A DNA stretch of 64,000 bases, taken from assembly GCF_035989285.1 (NCBI RefSeq), contig NZ_CP108513.1, positions 1,488,001 to 1,552,000 on the forward strand, in the 5' to 3' direction. Below, one piece after another: positions 54,801 through 64,000 of the stretch. The translations under genes were made by a program, and so were the position numbers. The notes beneath the pieces are model-generated. The model worked only from the letters and a program-made list of their open reading frames with translations, was not told where the DNA came from and ran no database searches. Each line of letters starts with the position of its first letter. The first letter of the stretch is position 1. This DNA comes from Streptomyces sp. NBC_01235 (GTDB lineage Bacteria > Actinomycetota > Actinomycetes > Streptomycetales > Streptomycetaceae).

Positions 54801-57800
54801 GGCGGCGGTCCGCTCGTCGGGCTTCTCGGGGAGGTCGACGAGGCCACCCCAGAACTCGGGATGTTCCAGCGCGGCGACCCGGCCCATGCCCCAGGTGCCG
54901 TTCTGCACGGGGTTGCGCATCGGGTCGCTGTCGCCCGTGGCGACGGCTCCGCTGGTGGCCAGCCACAGCGGGGCACGTACGCCGGTGTCGCCGCACGCCT
55001 GGACCAGGGCCAGCCCGGCCACCAGACCGGCCGCGAGTCCGGGCTGCTCGGGGTACGGGTGCTCTTCGAGCCCGAGGAACGAGAGCACCCCGCTGAACTG
55101 GGCGGAGTGGACACCGCTGTGCTGGGCCGTCTCGGTCAGCAGGGCGGCCAGCCGCTCACGGTCGGTGTCGGAGGAGTCGACGAACAGGGGGACGGCCTGC
55201 GCCCCGTGCGAGGCGAGGCCCTCCAGACAGACCCGGACGAGTTCGGCGCCCGCGTGGCTCGCGGGGATGACGACCAGCCAGGTCCCGTCCAGGGTCGTGG
55301 AGGTGGGCTCGGCCGTCGGCCGCCAGGCGACGCGGTAGCGCCAGGAGTCGATGGTGGACGCGGCACGGCGGCCCCGCCGCCAGGCCGACAGCACGGGCAG
55401 CGCCTGGGCCAGCGCCTCCTGCCCGGTGTCCTCGGCGACGTCGAGCACACCGGTCAGTGCTGCGACGTCCTGCTCCTCGACAGCCGCCCAGAACTCGGCG
55501 TCCGCCGGGTCCTGGACACCGCCGGTCGCGGCGACAAGCTGCGGCGTATCGGGCTCGAACCAGAAGGGGCGGTGCTGGAAGGCGTACGTCGGCAGCGGGA
55601 CCGTGCGGGCGTCGTGGCCGGCCAGGACCGCCGTCCAGTCCACCGGGATGCCACGCACCCACGCCTCGGCCAGCGAAGTCAGGAAACGGTGCGCGCCGCC
55701 CTTGTCACGCCGCAAAGTCCCGACCACCAGCGCGTCGGGTGCGGCCTCCTGGACCGCCATGCCGAGCACCGGATGGGAACTCACCTCCACGAACGCCCCA
55801 TAGCCCTGCTCCAGCAAACCTTCGACGGCGTCGGCGAAACGCACCCGCTGACGCAGATTCCGATACCAGTAACCCCCGTCCAGCCCAGCCGTGTCGATGA
55901 CCTCCGCCTCCGTCGTCGAGAAGAACGGCACCTCACCAGGACGCGGCGCGACAGCCGCGAGGACCCGGGCCAGCTCGGCCTCGATGGCCTCCACATGCCA
56001 GGTGTGCGACGCGTAGTCCACCGGAACACGACGCGCCCGGATGTCACTGCTCTCGCAGTGCGCCATCAGCTCATCCAGCGCATCCGCGTCCCCGGCCACC
56101 ACCACCGAACCAGGACCATTCACCGCAGCAACATCAATACGGCCCCCCCAACCGACCAGCAACTCCTCCACATCAGCCAGTGCAAGAGGCACGGAGACCA
56201 TGCCACCGCGCCCCGCGATCACACGGATCGCACGCGACCGCAACGCCACCACCCGCGCCCCGTCCTCCAACGACAGACCACCCGCCACCACCGCAGCCGC
56301 GATCTCCCCCTGCGAATGACCCACCACCACCGACGGCTCAACCCCACACGCACGCCACACCGCCGCCAACGACACCATCACCGCCCACGACACCGGCTGC
56401 ACCACATCCACATCAACCAGTTCGCAACCGCCCCGCACCACCTCACTCAACGACCACCCCACAAACGGAGCCAGCGCGGCCTCGCACGCCTCCATCGACG
56501 CCGCGAACACCGGCGAGACACCCCACAACTCCCGCCCCATACCAACCCACTGCGCCCCCTGCCCCGGGAACACGAACACGGTGCCGTCGGGTACTACGTC
56601 GAAGTTGCCGGTCACCGCTCCCGGGACCGTACGGTCGGCCGCCAAGTCGCCGAGGCCGGAGAGGAGTTCGCTCCGATCCGCGCCGAGGAGGACAGCCCGG
56701 TTCTCGAACGCGGCCCGTGTGGCGGCCAGCGACCACGCCACATCCACCGGCCGGACGTCCTCGCCGGCCGACTCCACGTACGACGCCAGCCGCCCCGCCT
56801 GACCGGTGAGCCCCTCTCCACCACGCCCCGACACCACCCACGGAACCGCGCCGCCGGCCACGAACACCGGTGCCACGGTGTCGTCGGTGGTCTCCGGTTC
56901 CCGTGTCCCGGGGTCGGGTTCCGGCGCCTGCTCCAGGATCACATGGGCGTTGGTGCCGCTGCCGCCGAAGGAGGACACGCCCACGCGGCGGGGGCGGCCG
57001 GTCTCGGGCCACTCCTCGTTCTCCGTGAGGAGTCCGACCGCTCCGGACGACCAGTCGACGTGCGGTGTCGGCTCGTCCAGGTGCAGCAGCTTCGGCAGGA
57101 CGCCGTGCTGCATGGCGAGGACCATCTTGATGACGCCGGCCACGCCCGAACTGGCCTGCAGATGACCGATGTTGGCCTTGAGAGAGCCCGTCCGCAGTGG
57201 TTCTTCTCGATCCTGGCCGTAGGTCGCCAGCAGGGCCTGTGCCTCGATCGGGTCGCCCAGCGTGGTGCCCGTACCGTGCGCCTCCACCGCGTCCACGAGG
57301 TCCGCGCTCAGACGAGCGTTGGCCAGCGCCGCCCGGATCACCCGCTCCTGCGAAGGACCGTTGGGCGCGGTCAGACCATTGCTCGCACCGTCCTGGTTGA
57401 CCGCCGAACCCCGCACCACCGCCAGCACCGGATGACCATTGCGCCGCGCATCCGACAACCGCTCCAGCAGCAGCACCCCCACACCCTCACCCCAGCCGGT
57501 GCCGTCCGCACCCGCCGCGAACGGCTTGCAGCGACCGTCCGGCGCAAGCCCACGCTGCCTGCTGAACTCCACGAAGTTCCGTGGGCCGGCCATGACGGTG
57601 GCGCCGGCCGCGAGGGCGAGGCGGCACTCGTCCTGGCGCAGGGCCTGGACGGCGAGGTGCAGCGCGACCAGCGACGAGGAGCACATGGTGTCGACGGTGA
57701 CGGCGGGGCCCTCGAACCCGAGGGTGTAGGCGATACGGCCGGACAGCACCGCGCCGGAGCCGCCCGTCAGCATGTGTCCCTCGACGCGGTCCCGGGCACG

Positions 57801-58307
57801 GGCGGCCGCGGCCCCGTACCCCTGGTCGCTGCTGCCGACGAACACGCCCGCCTTCTCGCCGCGCAGGGTGCCGGGGTCGATCCCGGCTCGTTCCAGTGCC
57901 TCCCAGGAGGTCTCCAGGAGAAGTCGCTGCTGCGGGTCCATCATCGTGGCCTCGCGCGGCGAGATGCCGAAGAACCCGGGGTCGAAGTCGGCCGCGTCGT
58001 ACAGGAACGAGCCGGAGCGGGTGTAGCTCGTGCCCTGGTGCTCCGGGTCGGGGTGGTACAGGTTCTCCAGGTCCCAGCCTCGGTTCGCGGGCAGTTCGGA
58101 GACGGCGTCGACGCCCGCCACCAGCATGGTCCAGAAGTCTTCCGGAGTGTGCGCGTTGCCGGGGAAGCGGCAGCTCATCGAGACGATGGCGATGGGCTCC
58201 TGCTGCCGGGCCTCGACCTCCTGGAGGCGTCGGCGGGTCTGCCGAAGGTCGGTAGTGACCAGCTTGAGGTAGTCGCGGAGCTTGTCCTCGTTAGCCATGA
58301 ACGTCAT
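51429..58307 (-). CDS. Modular type I PKS, gene D, 5' reading frame before frameshift: KS-AT-KR-ACP, KS-(AT)
   Basis: 2292 codons until an early stop at 51429. Starts at ATG 58307 or ATG 58298 ([18 protein letters not shown] docking helix); AGGGA lies just upstream. Module 1: KS 35-455 with DTMCSSS (Cys209; Met where Ala is usual), AT 577-911 with GHSQG and YASH (methylmalonyl), KR 1210-1403 without LDD and with Trp in [12 protein letters not shown] (A type), ACP 1523-1580. Module 2: KS 1600-2021 (Cys1773), AT from 2136 with [12 protein letters not shown] and GHSQG. At residue 2286 the AT sequence breaks off and reads GAVLMLLR to a stop. The other frame continues the AT from the same place. 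The gap from gene E is 161 bp. Confidence 0.95.
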   Translation of the reverse strand: MTFMANEDKLRDYLKLVTTDLRQTRRRLQEVEARQQEPIAIVSMSCRFPGNAHTPEDFWTMLVAGVDAVSELPANRGWDLENLYHPDPEHQGTSYTRSGSFLYDAADFDPGFFGISPREATMMDPQQRLLLETSWEALERAGIDPGTLRGEKAGVFVGSSDQGYGAAAARARDRVEGHMLTGGSGAVLSGRIAYTLGFEGPAVTVDTMCSSSLVALHLAVQALRQDECRLALAAGATVMAGPRNFVEFSRQRGLAPDGRCKPFAAGADGTGWGEGVGVLLLERLSDARRNGHPVLAVVRGSAVNQDGASNGLTAPNGPSQERVIRAALANARLSADLVDAVEAHGTGTTLGDPIEAQALLATYGQDREEPLRTGSLKANIGHLQASSGVAGVIKMVLAMQHGVLPKLLHLDEPTPHVDWSSGAVGLLTENEEWPETGRPRRVGVSSFGGSGTNAHVILEQAPEPDPGTREPETTDDTVAPVFVAGGAVPWVVSGRGGEGLTGQAGRLASYVESAGEDVRPVDVAWSLAATRAAFENRAVLLGADRSELLSGLGDLAADRTVPGAVTGNFDVVPDGTVFVFPGQGAQWVGMGRELWGVSPVFAASMEACEAALAPFVGWSLSEVVRGGCELVDVDVVQPVSWAVMVSLAAVWRACGVEPSVVVGHSQGEIAAAVVAGGLSLEDGARVVALRSRAIRVIAGRGGMVSVPLALADVEELLVGWGGRIDVAAVNGPGSVVVAGDADALDELMAHCESSDIRARRVPVDYASHTWHVEAIEAELARVLAAVAPRPGEVPFFSTTEAEVIDTAGLDGGYWYRNLRQRVRFADAVEGLLEQGYGAFVEVSSHPVLGMAVQEAAPDALVVGTLRRDKGGAHRFLTSLAEAWVRGIPVDWTAVLAGHDARTVPLPTYAFQHRPFWFEPDTPQLVAATGGVQDPADAEFWAAVEEQDVAALTGVLDVAEDTGQEALAQALPVLSAWRRGRRAASTIDSWRYRVAWRPTAEPTSTTLDGTWLVVIPASHAGAELVRVCLEGLASHGAQAVPLFVDSSDTDRERLAALLTETAQHSGVHSAQFSGVLSFLGLEEHPYPEQPGLAAGLVAGLALVQACGDTGVRAPLWLATSGAVATGDSDPMRNPVQNGTWGMGRVAALEHPEFWGGLVDLPEKPDERTAARLCGILADSGAEDQVAIRRTGILIRRLARVPAAATGDGHRSWTSRGTALITGGTGGLGGHTARWLARNGTEHLVLVSRRGADAPGAAELEAELRALGARVTIASCDIADRDALAALIERVETDGPPIRTVVHTAGVGILIPMATTTLQEFADGAEAKLSGVAHLDELFSDDRLDAFVVFSSVAGVWGSGDHGAYAAANAYADAVAEHRRARGLAGTSIAWGIWSDEGGGMALDIVQEQLRWRGIPFMDPALAVMGMQQVLDRDECFVAVADIDWERFVPVFTAARPRPLLTEVPEVAEILRAEEDRHRPDASATASSGLVDRLRGLAPDEQQQAVLDLVRAQVAGVLGHGSPNSVEVGRAFRELGFDSLTSVELRNRLNAATGLRLPVTVIFDRPTVTALARHVREELLGDTAALPVPAVSAAPARGPAADDDPIVIVSMSCRYPGGADSPEELWQILAEGRDVIDAFPDDRAWDLEALYDPDPDREGTCYAREGGFVYDAADFDPGFFGISPREAVAMDPQQRLLLETSWEVLERAGLVPEELRGTPVGVFVGAANQGFGGLDNLPEGVEGHIVTGSATSVLSGRVAYTLGLEGSAVTIDTACSSSLVALHMAVQALRSGECSMALAGGVAVMVEPIGFIGFARTRGVAKDGRSKAFAKAADGMGLAEGAGMVLLERLSDARRNGHPVLAVIRSTALNQDGASNGLSAPSGPAQQQVIRAALAKAGLSAADVDAVEAHGTGTALGDPIEAQALLATYGQGRDPERPLWLGSLKSNIGHAQAASGVGGVMKMVLALQHGVLPRTLHVDEPTPHVDWSAGEVSLLTEAVDWPETEGRPRRAGVSSFGVSGTNAHVVLEEAPAVPATASGDVDTVSVFVAGGVVPWVVSGRGGEGLAGQAGLLASYVRSVGEDVRSVDVGWSLASTRTAFENRAVVLGGESAELVAGLGVLAAGGVVGSGVVRGAVTGGVDRVVFVFPGQGAQWVGMGRELWGVSPVFAASMEACEAALAPFVGWSLSEVVRGGCELVDVDVVQPVSWAVMVSLAAVWRACGVEPSVVVGHSQGEIAAAVVAGGLSLEDGARVVALRSRAIRVIAGRGGMVSVPLALADVEELLVGWGAVLMLLR
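51452..51457 (-). other. Frameshift site in PKS gene D: C run of 6 where homologous copies have 7 positions
   Basis: The plus strand reads ACGG, six C, AACCGACC. The copy in module D1 (56143-56149) has seven C at this point, and the copy in module E (near 61363) has CCCGCCC, also seven positions. Restoring one C joins the two open frames into one uninterrupted AT. Confidence 0.95.
55575..56579 (-). repeat. Methylmalonyl-AT repeat, copy in module D1
   Basis: 1005-bp copy, intact in frame, nearly identical to 50884-51887 and 60794-61798. It ends just after the post-AT motif LPTYAFQ, where the three modules diverge. Confidence 0.9.
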
Positions 58308-58468
58308 CAGTCCCTAGAGCAGGCCCGAAGGCATGAAGTCACCCATGCGGCGTTGGCAACCGGGCGGTCGGACGGGGTGGTTCGGTGCGGTGCGGTGCGG
58401 GTGGTGCGATGGGGAAGGGATGAGCCGGACGGGGCGGCCAGGGGGGAGTACACCGCCCCGCCGGCGGT

Positions 58469-61400
58469 CTAGTTGAGGCCGAGTTCCTTGTTGATCAGGT
58501 CGAACATCTCGTCGTCGGAGACGGCCTCGAGCAGTGCGTCGTCAGGGTCGCCGCCGGCCGGCTTCTCCGCCGGGCCGTCCGACAGGCGCCAAAGCAGCGC
58601 TTGCAGCCGGGTGGTGATCCTGGTGCGGGAGACGTCGTCGGCGGGGTCGAGGGCGGCGACGGCCGCCTCCAACGCGTCGAGCGGCGTGAGATCCCCTGTG
58701 TCCGCCCCTTCCGTCCGCGGGGCCAGTTCGGACAGCAGGCGTTCGCCGAGGGCGGCCGGGGTGGGGTGGTCGAAGACCAGGGTGGCGGGCAGGCCGAGAC
58801 CTGTGACCTCCTTCAGCCGGTTGCGGAGCTCGACCGCCGTCAGGGAGTCGAACCCCAGATCGCGGAAGGCATGGCCGGGGCCGATCGCGCCGGTCCCGTC
58901 ATGGCCGAGAACCGCCGCGACCTGCGTACGCACGAGCTGAAGCACGGTCCGTTCCTGCTCGGCCCGGCTCGCGCCGGCCAGCCGGTCGGCGAACGACCGC
59001 GCCGGACCGGGTACGTCCGCGCCGTCGGCCTCGGCCGCACCGGCGCGGACCCGCGCCGCGTCGAGGAACCGGGCCTCAGGGATCTCGTCGAAGAGGCGCC
59101 GGCGGCGGGCGGCCGAGTAGGTCGCCGCGAACCGTTCCCAGATCACGTCGGCGACGACCAGAACCGTCTCGTCGTACGCCAGGGCCTGCTGTACGGCGCC
59201 CACGGCCACCTCGGGGTCCATGGTGGGGACGCCGTAGCGGCGCAGCCGGTCGCCCTCGGCCTCGTGGACCATGCCGCCGCCGGCCCAGGCACCCCACGCG
59301 ATGGAGGTGGCGGTACGGCCGCGGCTGCGGCGCCACTCGGCGAAAGCGTCGAGGTAGGCGTTGGCCGCCGCATAACCGGAGTGGCCTCCGTCGCCCCAGA
59401 CACCCGCGCCGGAGGAGAACAGGACGAAGGCCTGCAGCGGGCGGTCGCCGAGCAGTGCGTCGAGGTGCAGGGCACCCGCGATCTTCGCACGCATCACGTC
59501 CTGCAGTGCGTCGAGATCCGTGTCCCCGATCGCGACGGCCGGCGGCTCGGTACCCGCCGCGTGCACCACGGCGTTGACCGGTTCGTCCTCCGGCACGTCC
59601 GCCAGCAGCGCGGCCAGGGCGTCCCGGTCGGTGATGTCGCAGGCGGCGATGGTGACGCGGGCGCCGAGCGCGGTGAGTTCGCGTTCCAGTCCGTCCGCGC
59701 CGGGAGCGTCCGGGCCGCGCCGGCTGACGAGCAGCAGATGCCCGGCACCGGTCGCGGCGAGCCGTCGGGCCAGGTGCGCGCCGAGTGCTCCGGTGCCACC
59801 GGTGATGAGCGTCGTCCCCGTGAACCCGACCGTGCGTCGTTCGCCGGCCTCGGCGTCGGCCGGCTTGCGGACCATGCGGCGTACGTACAGCCCGTCCTCG
59901 CGTACGGCGAACTGGTCCTCGTTCTCGTCGCCCGCGAGAGCGGTGCAGAGCCGGTCCCAGATGTGTGTGCCGAGTGCCGCACCCGTGCCGCCGGATGCGT
60001 GCTCGTCGTCAGGGGGCGCCGGGAGGTCGACGAGGCCTCCCCATCGCTGGGGATGGTCGAGCCCGTAGACCCGGCCGAGCCCCCAGACGGCCGCCTGCTC
60101 GGGGAGCGGACCGGCGGCCGGGCCGGGCGCGCTGACCGCTCCCCGGGTGACCGTCCACAGCGGTGCCTCCACCTCCGTGTCCGTGAGCGCCTGCATGAGC
60201 AGGAAGGTCGCCGTGACGGCCTCGGGCACGGCGGAGGACCGTGGCTCGGTGGCTGAGCGGTCGCCGCGCGGTGCGAGCGGAAGCAGATTGAGTACGCCGC
60301 CGATGAGCGGGTTCTGTTCGAATGCCTCGCGGAGACGGTCCGCCAGAGCGGCCCGGTCCTCCCGCGTCACGTCGAGGACGACCGTGACGACGTCGTCGAC
60401 CTCCTTGTGTCCGAGCAGCCGTTCGACCAGTTCCTGGGCGGTGCCCTCGGCAGTCCCGTCGGCGCCGGGCACCACGACCAGCCAGTGAGACGCCAGCGGG
60501 CCCGGCCCGGCCACCGATGCGCCGGCCGGTTGCCACGTCACCGCGTAGCGCCAGGAGTCCAGCACGGCGCTCTCCCGCTTGCGCCGGCGCCACTGCGCCA
60601 GGACGGGCAGCACCGGTTCCACCGTGTCGAGCGTGCGGCGCCGCTCGGGCGTCAGGTCGAGGGTGTCGGCGAGGGCCTCCAGGTCCTCACGTTCGACCGC
60701 CTCCCAGAAGAGAGCGTCCACCTCGTCGACCGAGGAGCTGCCGGGCTCGCCGTGGGGGGCGGTTTCGGGGAGGTCGAGCCAGTAGCGGCGGTGCTGGAAG
60801 GCGTAGGTGGGCAGCGGGACGGTGCGGGCGTCGTGGCCGGCCAGGACCGCCGTCCAGTCCACCGGGATGCCACGCACCCACGCCTCGGCCAGCGAAGTCA
60901 GGAAACGGTGCGCGTCACCCCTGTCACGCCGCAAAGTCCCGACCACCAGCGCGTCGGGTGCGGCCTCCTGGACCGCCATGCCGAGCACCGGATGGGAACT
61001 CACCTCCACGAACGCCCCATAGCCCTGCTCCAGCAAACCTTCGACGGCGTCGGCGAAACGCACCCGCTGACGCAGATTCCGATACCAGTACCCCCCGTCC
61101 AGCCCAGCCGTGTCGATGACCTCCGCCTCCGTCGTCGAGAAGAACGGCACCTCACCAGGACGCGGCGCGACCGGCGCGAGGACCCGGGCCAGCTCGGCCT
61201 CGATGGCCTCCACATGCCAGGTGTGCGACGCGTAGTCCACCGGAACACGACGCGCCCGGATGTCACTGCTCTCGCAGTGCGCCATCAGCTCATCGAGGGC
61301 GTCCGCGTCCCCGGCCACCACCACCGAACCCGGACCATTCACCGCAGCAACATCAATACGGCCCGCCCAACCGACCAGCAACTCCTCCACATCAGCCAAA

Positions 61401-64000
61401 GCCAACGGGACGGAGACCATGCCACCGCGCCCCGCGATCGCACGGATCGCACGCGACCGCAACGCCACCACCCGCGCCCCGTCCTCCAACGACAGACCAC
61501 CCGCCACCACCGCAGCCGCGATCTCCCCCTGCGAATGACCCACCACCACCGACGGCTCAACCCCACACGCACGCCACACCGCCGCCAACGACACCATCAC
61601 CGCCCACGACACCGGCTGCACCACATCCACATCAACCAACTCACCCCCACCCCGCACCACCTCACTCAACGACCACCCCACAAACGGAGCCAGCGCACGC
61701 TCGCACGCCTCCATCGACGCCGCGAACACCGGCGAGACACCCCACAACTCCCGCCCCATACCAACCCACTGCGCCCCCTGCCCCGGGAACACGAACACCA
61801 CCCGATCAACACCACCCGTCACCGCACCCCGTACGACGGACAAGGGGCTCCCACCGTCATCCGCCGCGAGCCCCTTGGCTGCGAGGATCAGGTCGTCCTG
61901 CTCAGTGCCCAGGACGACGGCGCGGTTCTCGAACGCCGTACGCGTCGCCGCCAACGACCACGCCACGTCCACCGGACGTAGCTCACCTGCTGTGGATTCC
62001 GCGTAGGACGCCAGGCGGCCCGCCTGACCGGCAAGACCCTCCCCGCCACGACCCGACACCACCCACGGCACCACACCACCGGCCACGAACACCGACACGG
62101 TGTCCACATCCCCGGAAGCCGTCGCCGGGACCGCCGGGGCCTCTTCCAGCACCACATGCGCGTTCGTCCCGCTGATCCCGAAGGACGACACACCGGCCCG
62201 GCGCGGACGCCCCTCGACCTCCGGCCAGTCCACCGCCTCGGTCAGCAAACACACCTCCCCCGCCGACCAGTCGACATGCGACGACGGCGCGTCGACGTGC
62301 AGCGTGCCCGGCACGAGCCCGTGCCGCATGGCGAGCACCATCTTCATCACGCCGGCCATGCCGGACGCGGTCTGGGTGTGCCCGATGTTCGACTTGACCG
62401 AGCCGATGAGCAGCGGCTGTTCGGACGGACGGTCCTGTCCGTACGTCGCCAGCAGGGCCTGCGCCTCGATCGGGTCGCCCAGCCGCGTGCCCGTGCCGTG
62501 CGCCTCGACGACATCCACGTCACCGCCGGTGAGGCGGGCGTCGGCGAGGGCGGCGCGGATGACTCGTTGCTGCGAGGGGCCGTTGGGCGCGGTCAGGCCG
62601 TTGCTCGCCCCATCCTGGTTGATCGCCGAACCGCGCACCACCGCCAGCACCGGATGGCCGTTGCGGCGGGCGTCCGACAGCCGCTCCAGCAGGAGCACCC
62701 CCACGCCCTCGGCGAGGGAGAAGCCGTCGGCGGCCTCGGCGAAGGGCTTGCACCGGCCGTCGGGGGCGAGGCCCCGCTGCCGGCTGAAGCCCACGAACGG
62801 CGCCGGATCGGCCATGACCATCGCCGCGCCCGCCAGCGCCATCGAGCACTCTCCGGACCGCAGGGCCCGTACCGCGAGATGCAGCGCGACCAGCGACGAG
62901 GAGCACGCGGTGTCCACGGTCACCGCCGGTCCCTCCAGACCGAGGACGTAGGAGACCCGACCCGAGGCGACGGCGGTCGAGGCGCCGGTGACGAGGTAGC
63001 CCTCGGTGCCGTCGGTGCCACGGCTGAGCAGGGTGCCGTAGTTCTGGTCCGTCAGACCGGTGAAGACTCCGGTGCTGCTGCCGCGCAGGGTCCTCGGGTC
63101 GATGCCGGCCTGCTCGAACGCCTCCCAGGACGTCTCCAGGAGCAGTCGCTGCTGGGGATCCATCGCCGCCGCCTCGCGCGGGGAGATCCCGAAGAAGGCC
63201 GCGTCGAACTCCCCGGCATCGTGCAGGAAGCCGCCGTGCCGGACGTAGCTGGTGCCGGGCCGGTCGGGGTCGGGGTCGTAGAGCCGGGTCGTGTCCCAGC
63301 CCCGGTCGGCGGGGAAGCCGGTGATGACGTCCTGGCCGTCGGTGACGACCCGCCAGAGGTCCTCGGGGGACGTGACGCCGCCCGGGTAACGGCATCCCAT
63401 GCCGACGACCGCGATGAGGTCGTCGTCGGTGGAGGCCGCCCGTGAACCGGCCGCGACCACGGACGACTCCGAGTCCTGCCCTGGTGCGGCAAGGTCTCCG
63501 AGGGCCAGCCGGCGGAGGTGGGCGGCGAGGGCGAGCGGAGTGGGGTGGTCGAAGACGACCGTCGTCGGGATCTTCAGGCCCGTGCGGGCGGTGAGCCGGT
63601 TGCGCAGCTCGACGGCGCTGACCGAGTCGAAGCCCAACTCCTTGAAGGCATAGGCGGCGTCGACGGCGGCCGCCGAGGCATGACCCAGCACGACGGCCGC
63701 CTCGGACCGGACGAGGTCCTGTACGAAGCGGTCGTGTTCGGCGGCGGGCAGGGCTCCGAGCCGCTGCGTGAGGCTCGACACCGCTGTGTCCGTGCCCTGT
63801 GCGTCCCGTTCCCCGGCGCCTCGGCTCTTGTCCTGCGGTTCCAGTGCGGCGATGAGCGGGGAAGGCCGGGCAGCGCTGAAGACGGGCACGAAACGCGCCC
63901 AGTCGACGTCGGCGACCGCCACGACCGTGTCGTCGTGGTCGAGCGCCTCCTGCAGTGCGACCATCGCCGGTTCCGCCGCGATGACAGGGATGCCACGGCG
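58469..64000 (-). CDS. Modular type I PKS, gene E (5' end outside window): ...KR end-ACP, KS-AT-KR-ACP
   Basis: 1843 aa are visible; the frame is open through base 64000 (RRGIPVIAAEPAMVALQEA), so the start lies outside. The first part is the end of a KR-linked module and its ACP (about 63680-63500, LGFDSVSAVEL). A complete module follows: KS about 63425-62150 with DTACSSS; AT about 61810-60780 with [17 protein letters not shown] and YASH (methylmalonyl); KR about 59830-59270 without LDD and with Trp in AGVWGDGGHSGYAAAN (A type); ACP about 58890-58730. No DH or ER is present, so the module should add a methyl-branched hydroxyl unit. The acidic C-terminal docking tail (AVSDDEMFDLINKELGLN) suits the helix that opens gene D. 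Confidence 0.96.
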   Translation of the reverse strand, partial: RRGIPVIAAEPAMVALQEALDHDDTVVAVADVDWARFVPVFSAARPSPLIAALEPQDKSRGAGERDAQGTDTAVSSLTQRLGALPAAEHDRFVQDLVRSEAAVVLGHASAAAVDAAYAFKELGFDSVSAVELRNRLTARTGLKIPTTVVFDHPTPLALAAHLRRLALGDLAAPGQDSESSVVAAGSRAASTDDDLIAVVGMGCRYPGGVTSPEDLWRVVTDGQDVITGFPADRGWDTTRLYDPDPDRPGTSYVRHGGFLHDAGEFDAAFFGISPREAAAMDPQQRLLLETSWEAFEQAGIDPRTLRGSSTGVFTGLTDQNYGTLLSRGTDGTEGYLVTGASTAVASGRVSYVLGLEGPAVTVDTACSSSLVALHLAVRALRSGECSMALAGAAMVMADPAPFVGFSRQRGLAPDGRCKPFAEAADGFSLAEGVGVLLLERLSDARRNGHPVLAVVRGSAINQDGASNGLTAPNGPSQQRVIRAALADARLTGGDVDVVEAHGTGTRLGDPIEAQALLATYGQDRPSEQPLLIGSVKSNIGHTQTASGMAGVMKMVLAMRHGLVPGTLHVDAPSSHVDWSAGEVCLLTEAVDWPEVEGRPRRAGVSSFGISGTNAHVVLEEAPAVPATASGDVDTVSVFVAGGVVPWVVSGRGGEGLAGQAGRLASYAESTAGELRPVDVAWSLAATRTAFENRAVVLGTEQDDLILAAKGLAADDGGSPLSVVRGAVTGGVDRVVFVFPGQGAQWVGMGRELWGVSPVFAASMEACERALAPFVGWSLSEVVRGGGELVDVDVVQPVSWAVMVSLAAVWRACGVEPSVVVGHSQGEIAAAVVAGGLSLEDGARVVALRSRAIRAIAGRGGMVSVPLALADVEELLVGWAGRIDVAAVNGPGSVVVAGDADALDELMAHCESSDIRARRVPVDYASHTWHVEAIEAELARVLAPVAPRPGEVPFFSTTEAEVIDTAGLDGGYWYRNLRQRVRFADAVEGLLEQGYGAFVEVSSHPVLGMAVQEAAPDALVVGTLRRDRGDAHRFLTSLAEAWVRGIPVDWTAVLAGHDARTVPLPTYAFQHRRYWLDLPETAPHGEPGSSSVDEVDALFWEAVEREDLEALADTLDLTPERRRTLDTVEPVLPVLAQWRRRKRESAVLDSWRYAVTWQPAGASVAGPGPLASHWLVVVPGADGTAEGTAQELVERLLGHKEVDDVVTVVLDVTREDRAALADRLREAFEQNPLIGGVLNLLPLAPRGDRSATEPRSSAVPEAVTATFLLMQALTDTEVEAPLWTVTRGAVSAPGPAAGPLPEQAAVWGLGRVYGLDHPQRWGGLVDLPAPPDDEHASGGTGAALGTHIWDRLCTALAGDENEDQFAVREDGLYVRRMVRKPADAEAGERRTVGFTGTTLITGGTGALGAHLARRLAATGAGHLLLVSRRGPDAPGADGLERELTALGARVTIAACDITDRDALAALLADVPEDEPVNAVVHAAGTEPPAVAIGDTDLDALQDVMRAKIAGALHLDALLGDRPLQAFVLFSSGAGVWGDGGHSGYAAANAYLDAFAEWRRSRGRTATSIAWGAWAGGGMVHEAEGDRLRRYGVPTMDPEVAVGAVQQALAYDETVLVVADVIWERFAATYSAARRRRLFDEIPEARFLDAARVRAGAAEADGADVPGPARSFADRLAGASRAEQERTVLQLVRTQVAAVLGHDGTGAIGPGHAFRDLGFDSLTAVELRNRLKEVTGLGLPATLVFDHPTPAALGERLLSELAPRTEGADTGDLTPLDALEAAVAALDPADDVSRTRITTRLQALLWRLSDGPAEKPAGGDPDDALLEAVSDDEMFDLINKELGLN
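60794..61798 (-). repeat. Methylmalonyl-AT repeat, copy in gene E
   Basis: 1005-bp copy, intact in frame, of the block also at 55575-56579 and 50884-51887. A few substitutions are visible, for example GGCCCGCCCA where D1 has GGCCCCCCCA. Confidence 0.9.

Noticed and set aside
58311..58317. TCCCTAG next to the gene D start, resembling half of a PAS-LuxR box
   Set aside because: Only 9 of 16 consensus positions match. On the minus strand it reads CTAGGGA directly before the ATG, so it is better explained as part of the ribosome site.
58381..58412. GGTGC micro-repeats between genes E and D
   Set aside because: Short, imperfect and low-complexity; no function can be supported.
58452..58468. Six-base-pair hairpin immediately after the gene E stop
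   Set aside because: Too short to call a terminator in DNA of this GC content, and genes E and D look like one operon.
50884..61798. AT repeats considered as a mobile element
   Set aside because: The blocks coincide with one protein domain, stay in frame (apart from the single deletion) and have no terminal repeats or transposase. Domain conversion explains them.

Overview
The window is GC-rich, with almost every codon third position G or C, long antisense shadow frames, GGAGG-type ribosome sites and modular type I polyketide synthases (PKS). This points to a Streptomyces-like actinomycete. The window lies inside a large PKS gene cluster and cuts PKS genes at both ends. No loading module, thioesterase or pathway regulator lies inside it, so the cluster continues on both sides.

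Layout, in the direction of the assembly line (minus strand, right to left). Gene E (>64000-58469) holds the end of one module and one complete KS-AT-KR-ACP module. Gene D (58307-43150) holds three modules and is split into two reading frames by a 1-base deletion inside the second AT. Gene C (34568-22680) holds KS-AT-DH-KR-ACP and KS-AT-DH-ER-KR-ACP. Gene B (22603-8471) holds three KS-AT-KR-ACP modules. Gene A (8410-<1) holds one KS-AT-KR-ACP module and the start of another. Docking-domain sequences fit the order E-D-C-B-A. AT motifs predict three methylmalonyl units (E, D1, D2) followed only by malonyl units. KR, DH and ER content predicts three methyl/hydroxyl units, two C=C bonds, one saturated unit and then a run of 1,3-hydroxyls. 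The product therefore looks like a polyol, perhaps a large polyol macrolide; its identity cannot be read from this window.

Between genes D and C lies an 8.6-kb accessory island. It holds a broken ketoacyl-ACP synthase III-like gene (minus), a DrrA/DrrB-like ABC exporter pair (plus), a membrane GT39/ArnT-type glycosyltransferase (minus) and two cytochrome P450 genes in tandem (plus). These would oxidise, export and perhaps glycosylate the polyketide at the membrane. Two divergent promoter regions (34.6-35.1 kb and 39.2-39.6 kb) carry partial matches to the PAS-LuxR (PimM-type) operator. One also carries a perfect 18-bp inverted repeat that places the same element upstream of both divergent transcripts. 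Strong hairpins sit between the convergent gene pairs.

The most unusual points are: the gene D frameshift, shown by alignment to two near-identical AT copies in the same window; the KAS III reading frame, which has frame breaks and runs into unrelated coding-like sequence; a bimodule duplication linking genes A and B; and short leader ORFs overlapping the starts of gene C and of the ABC ATPase.
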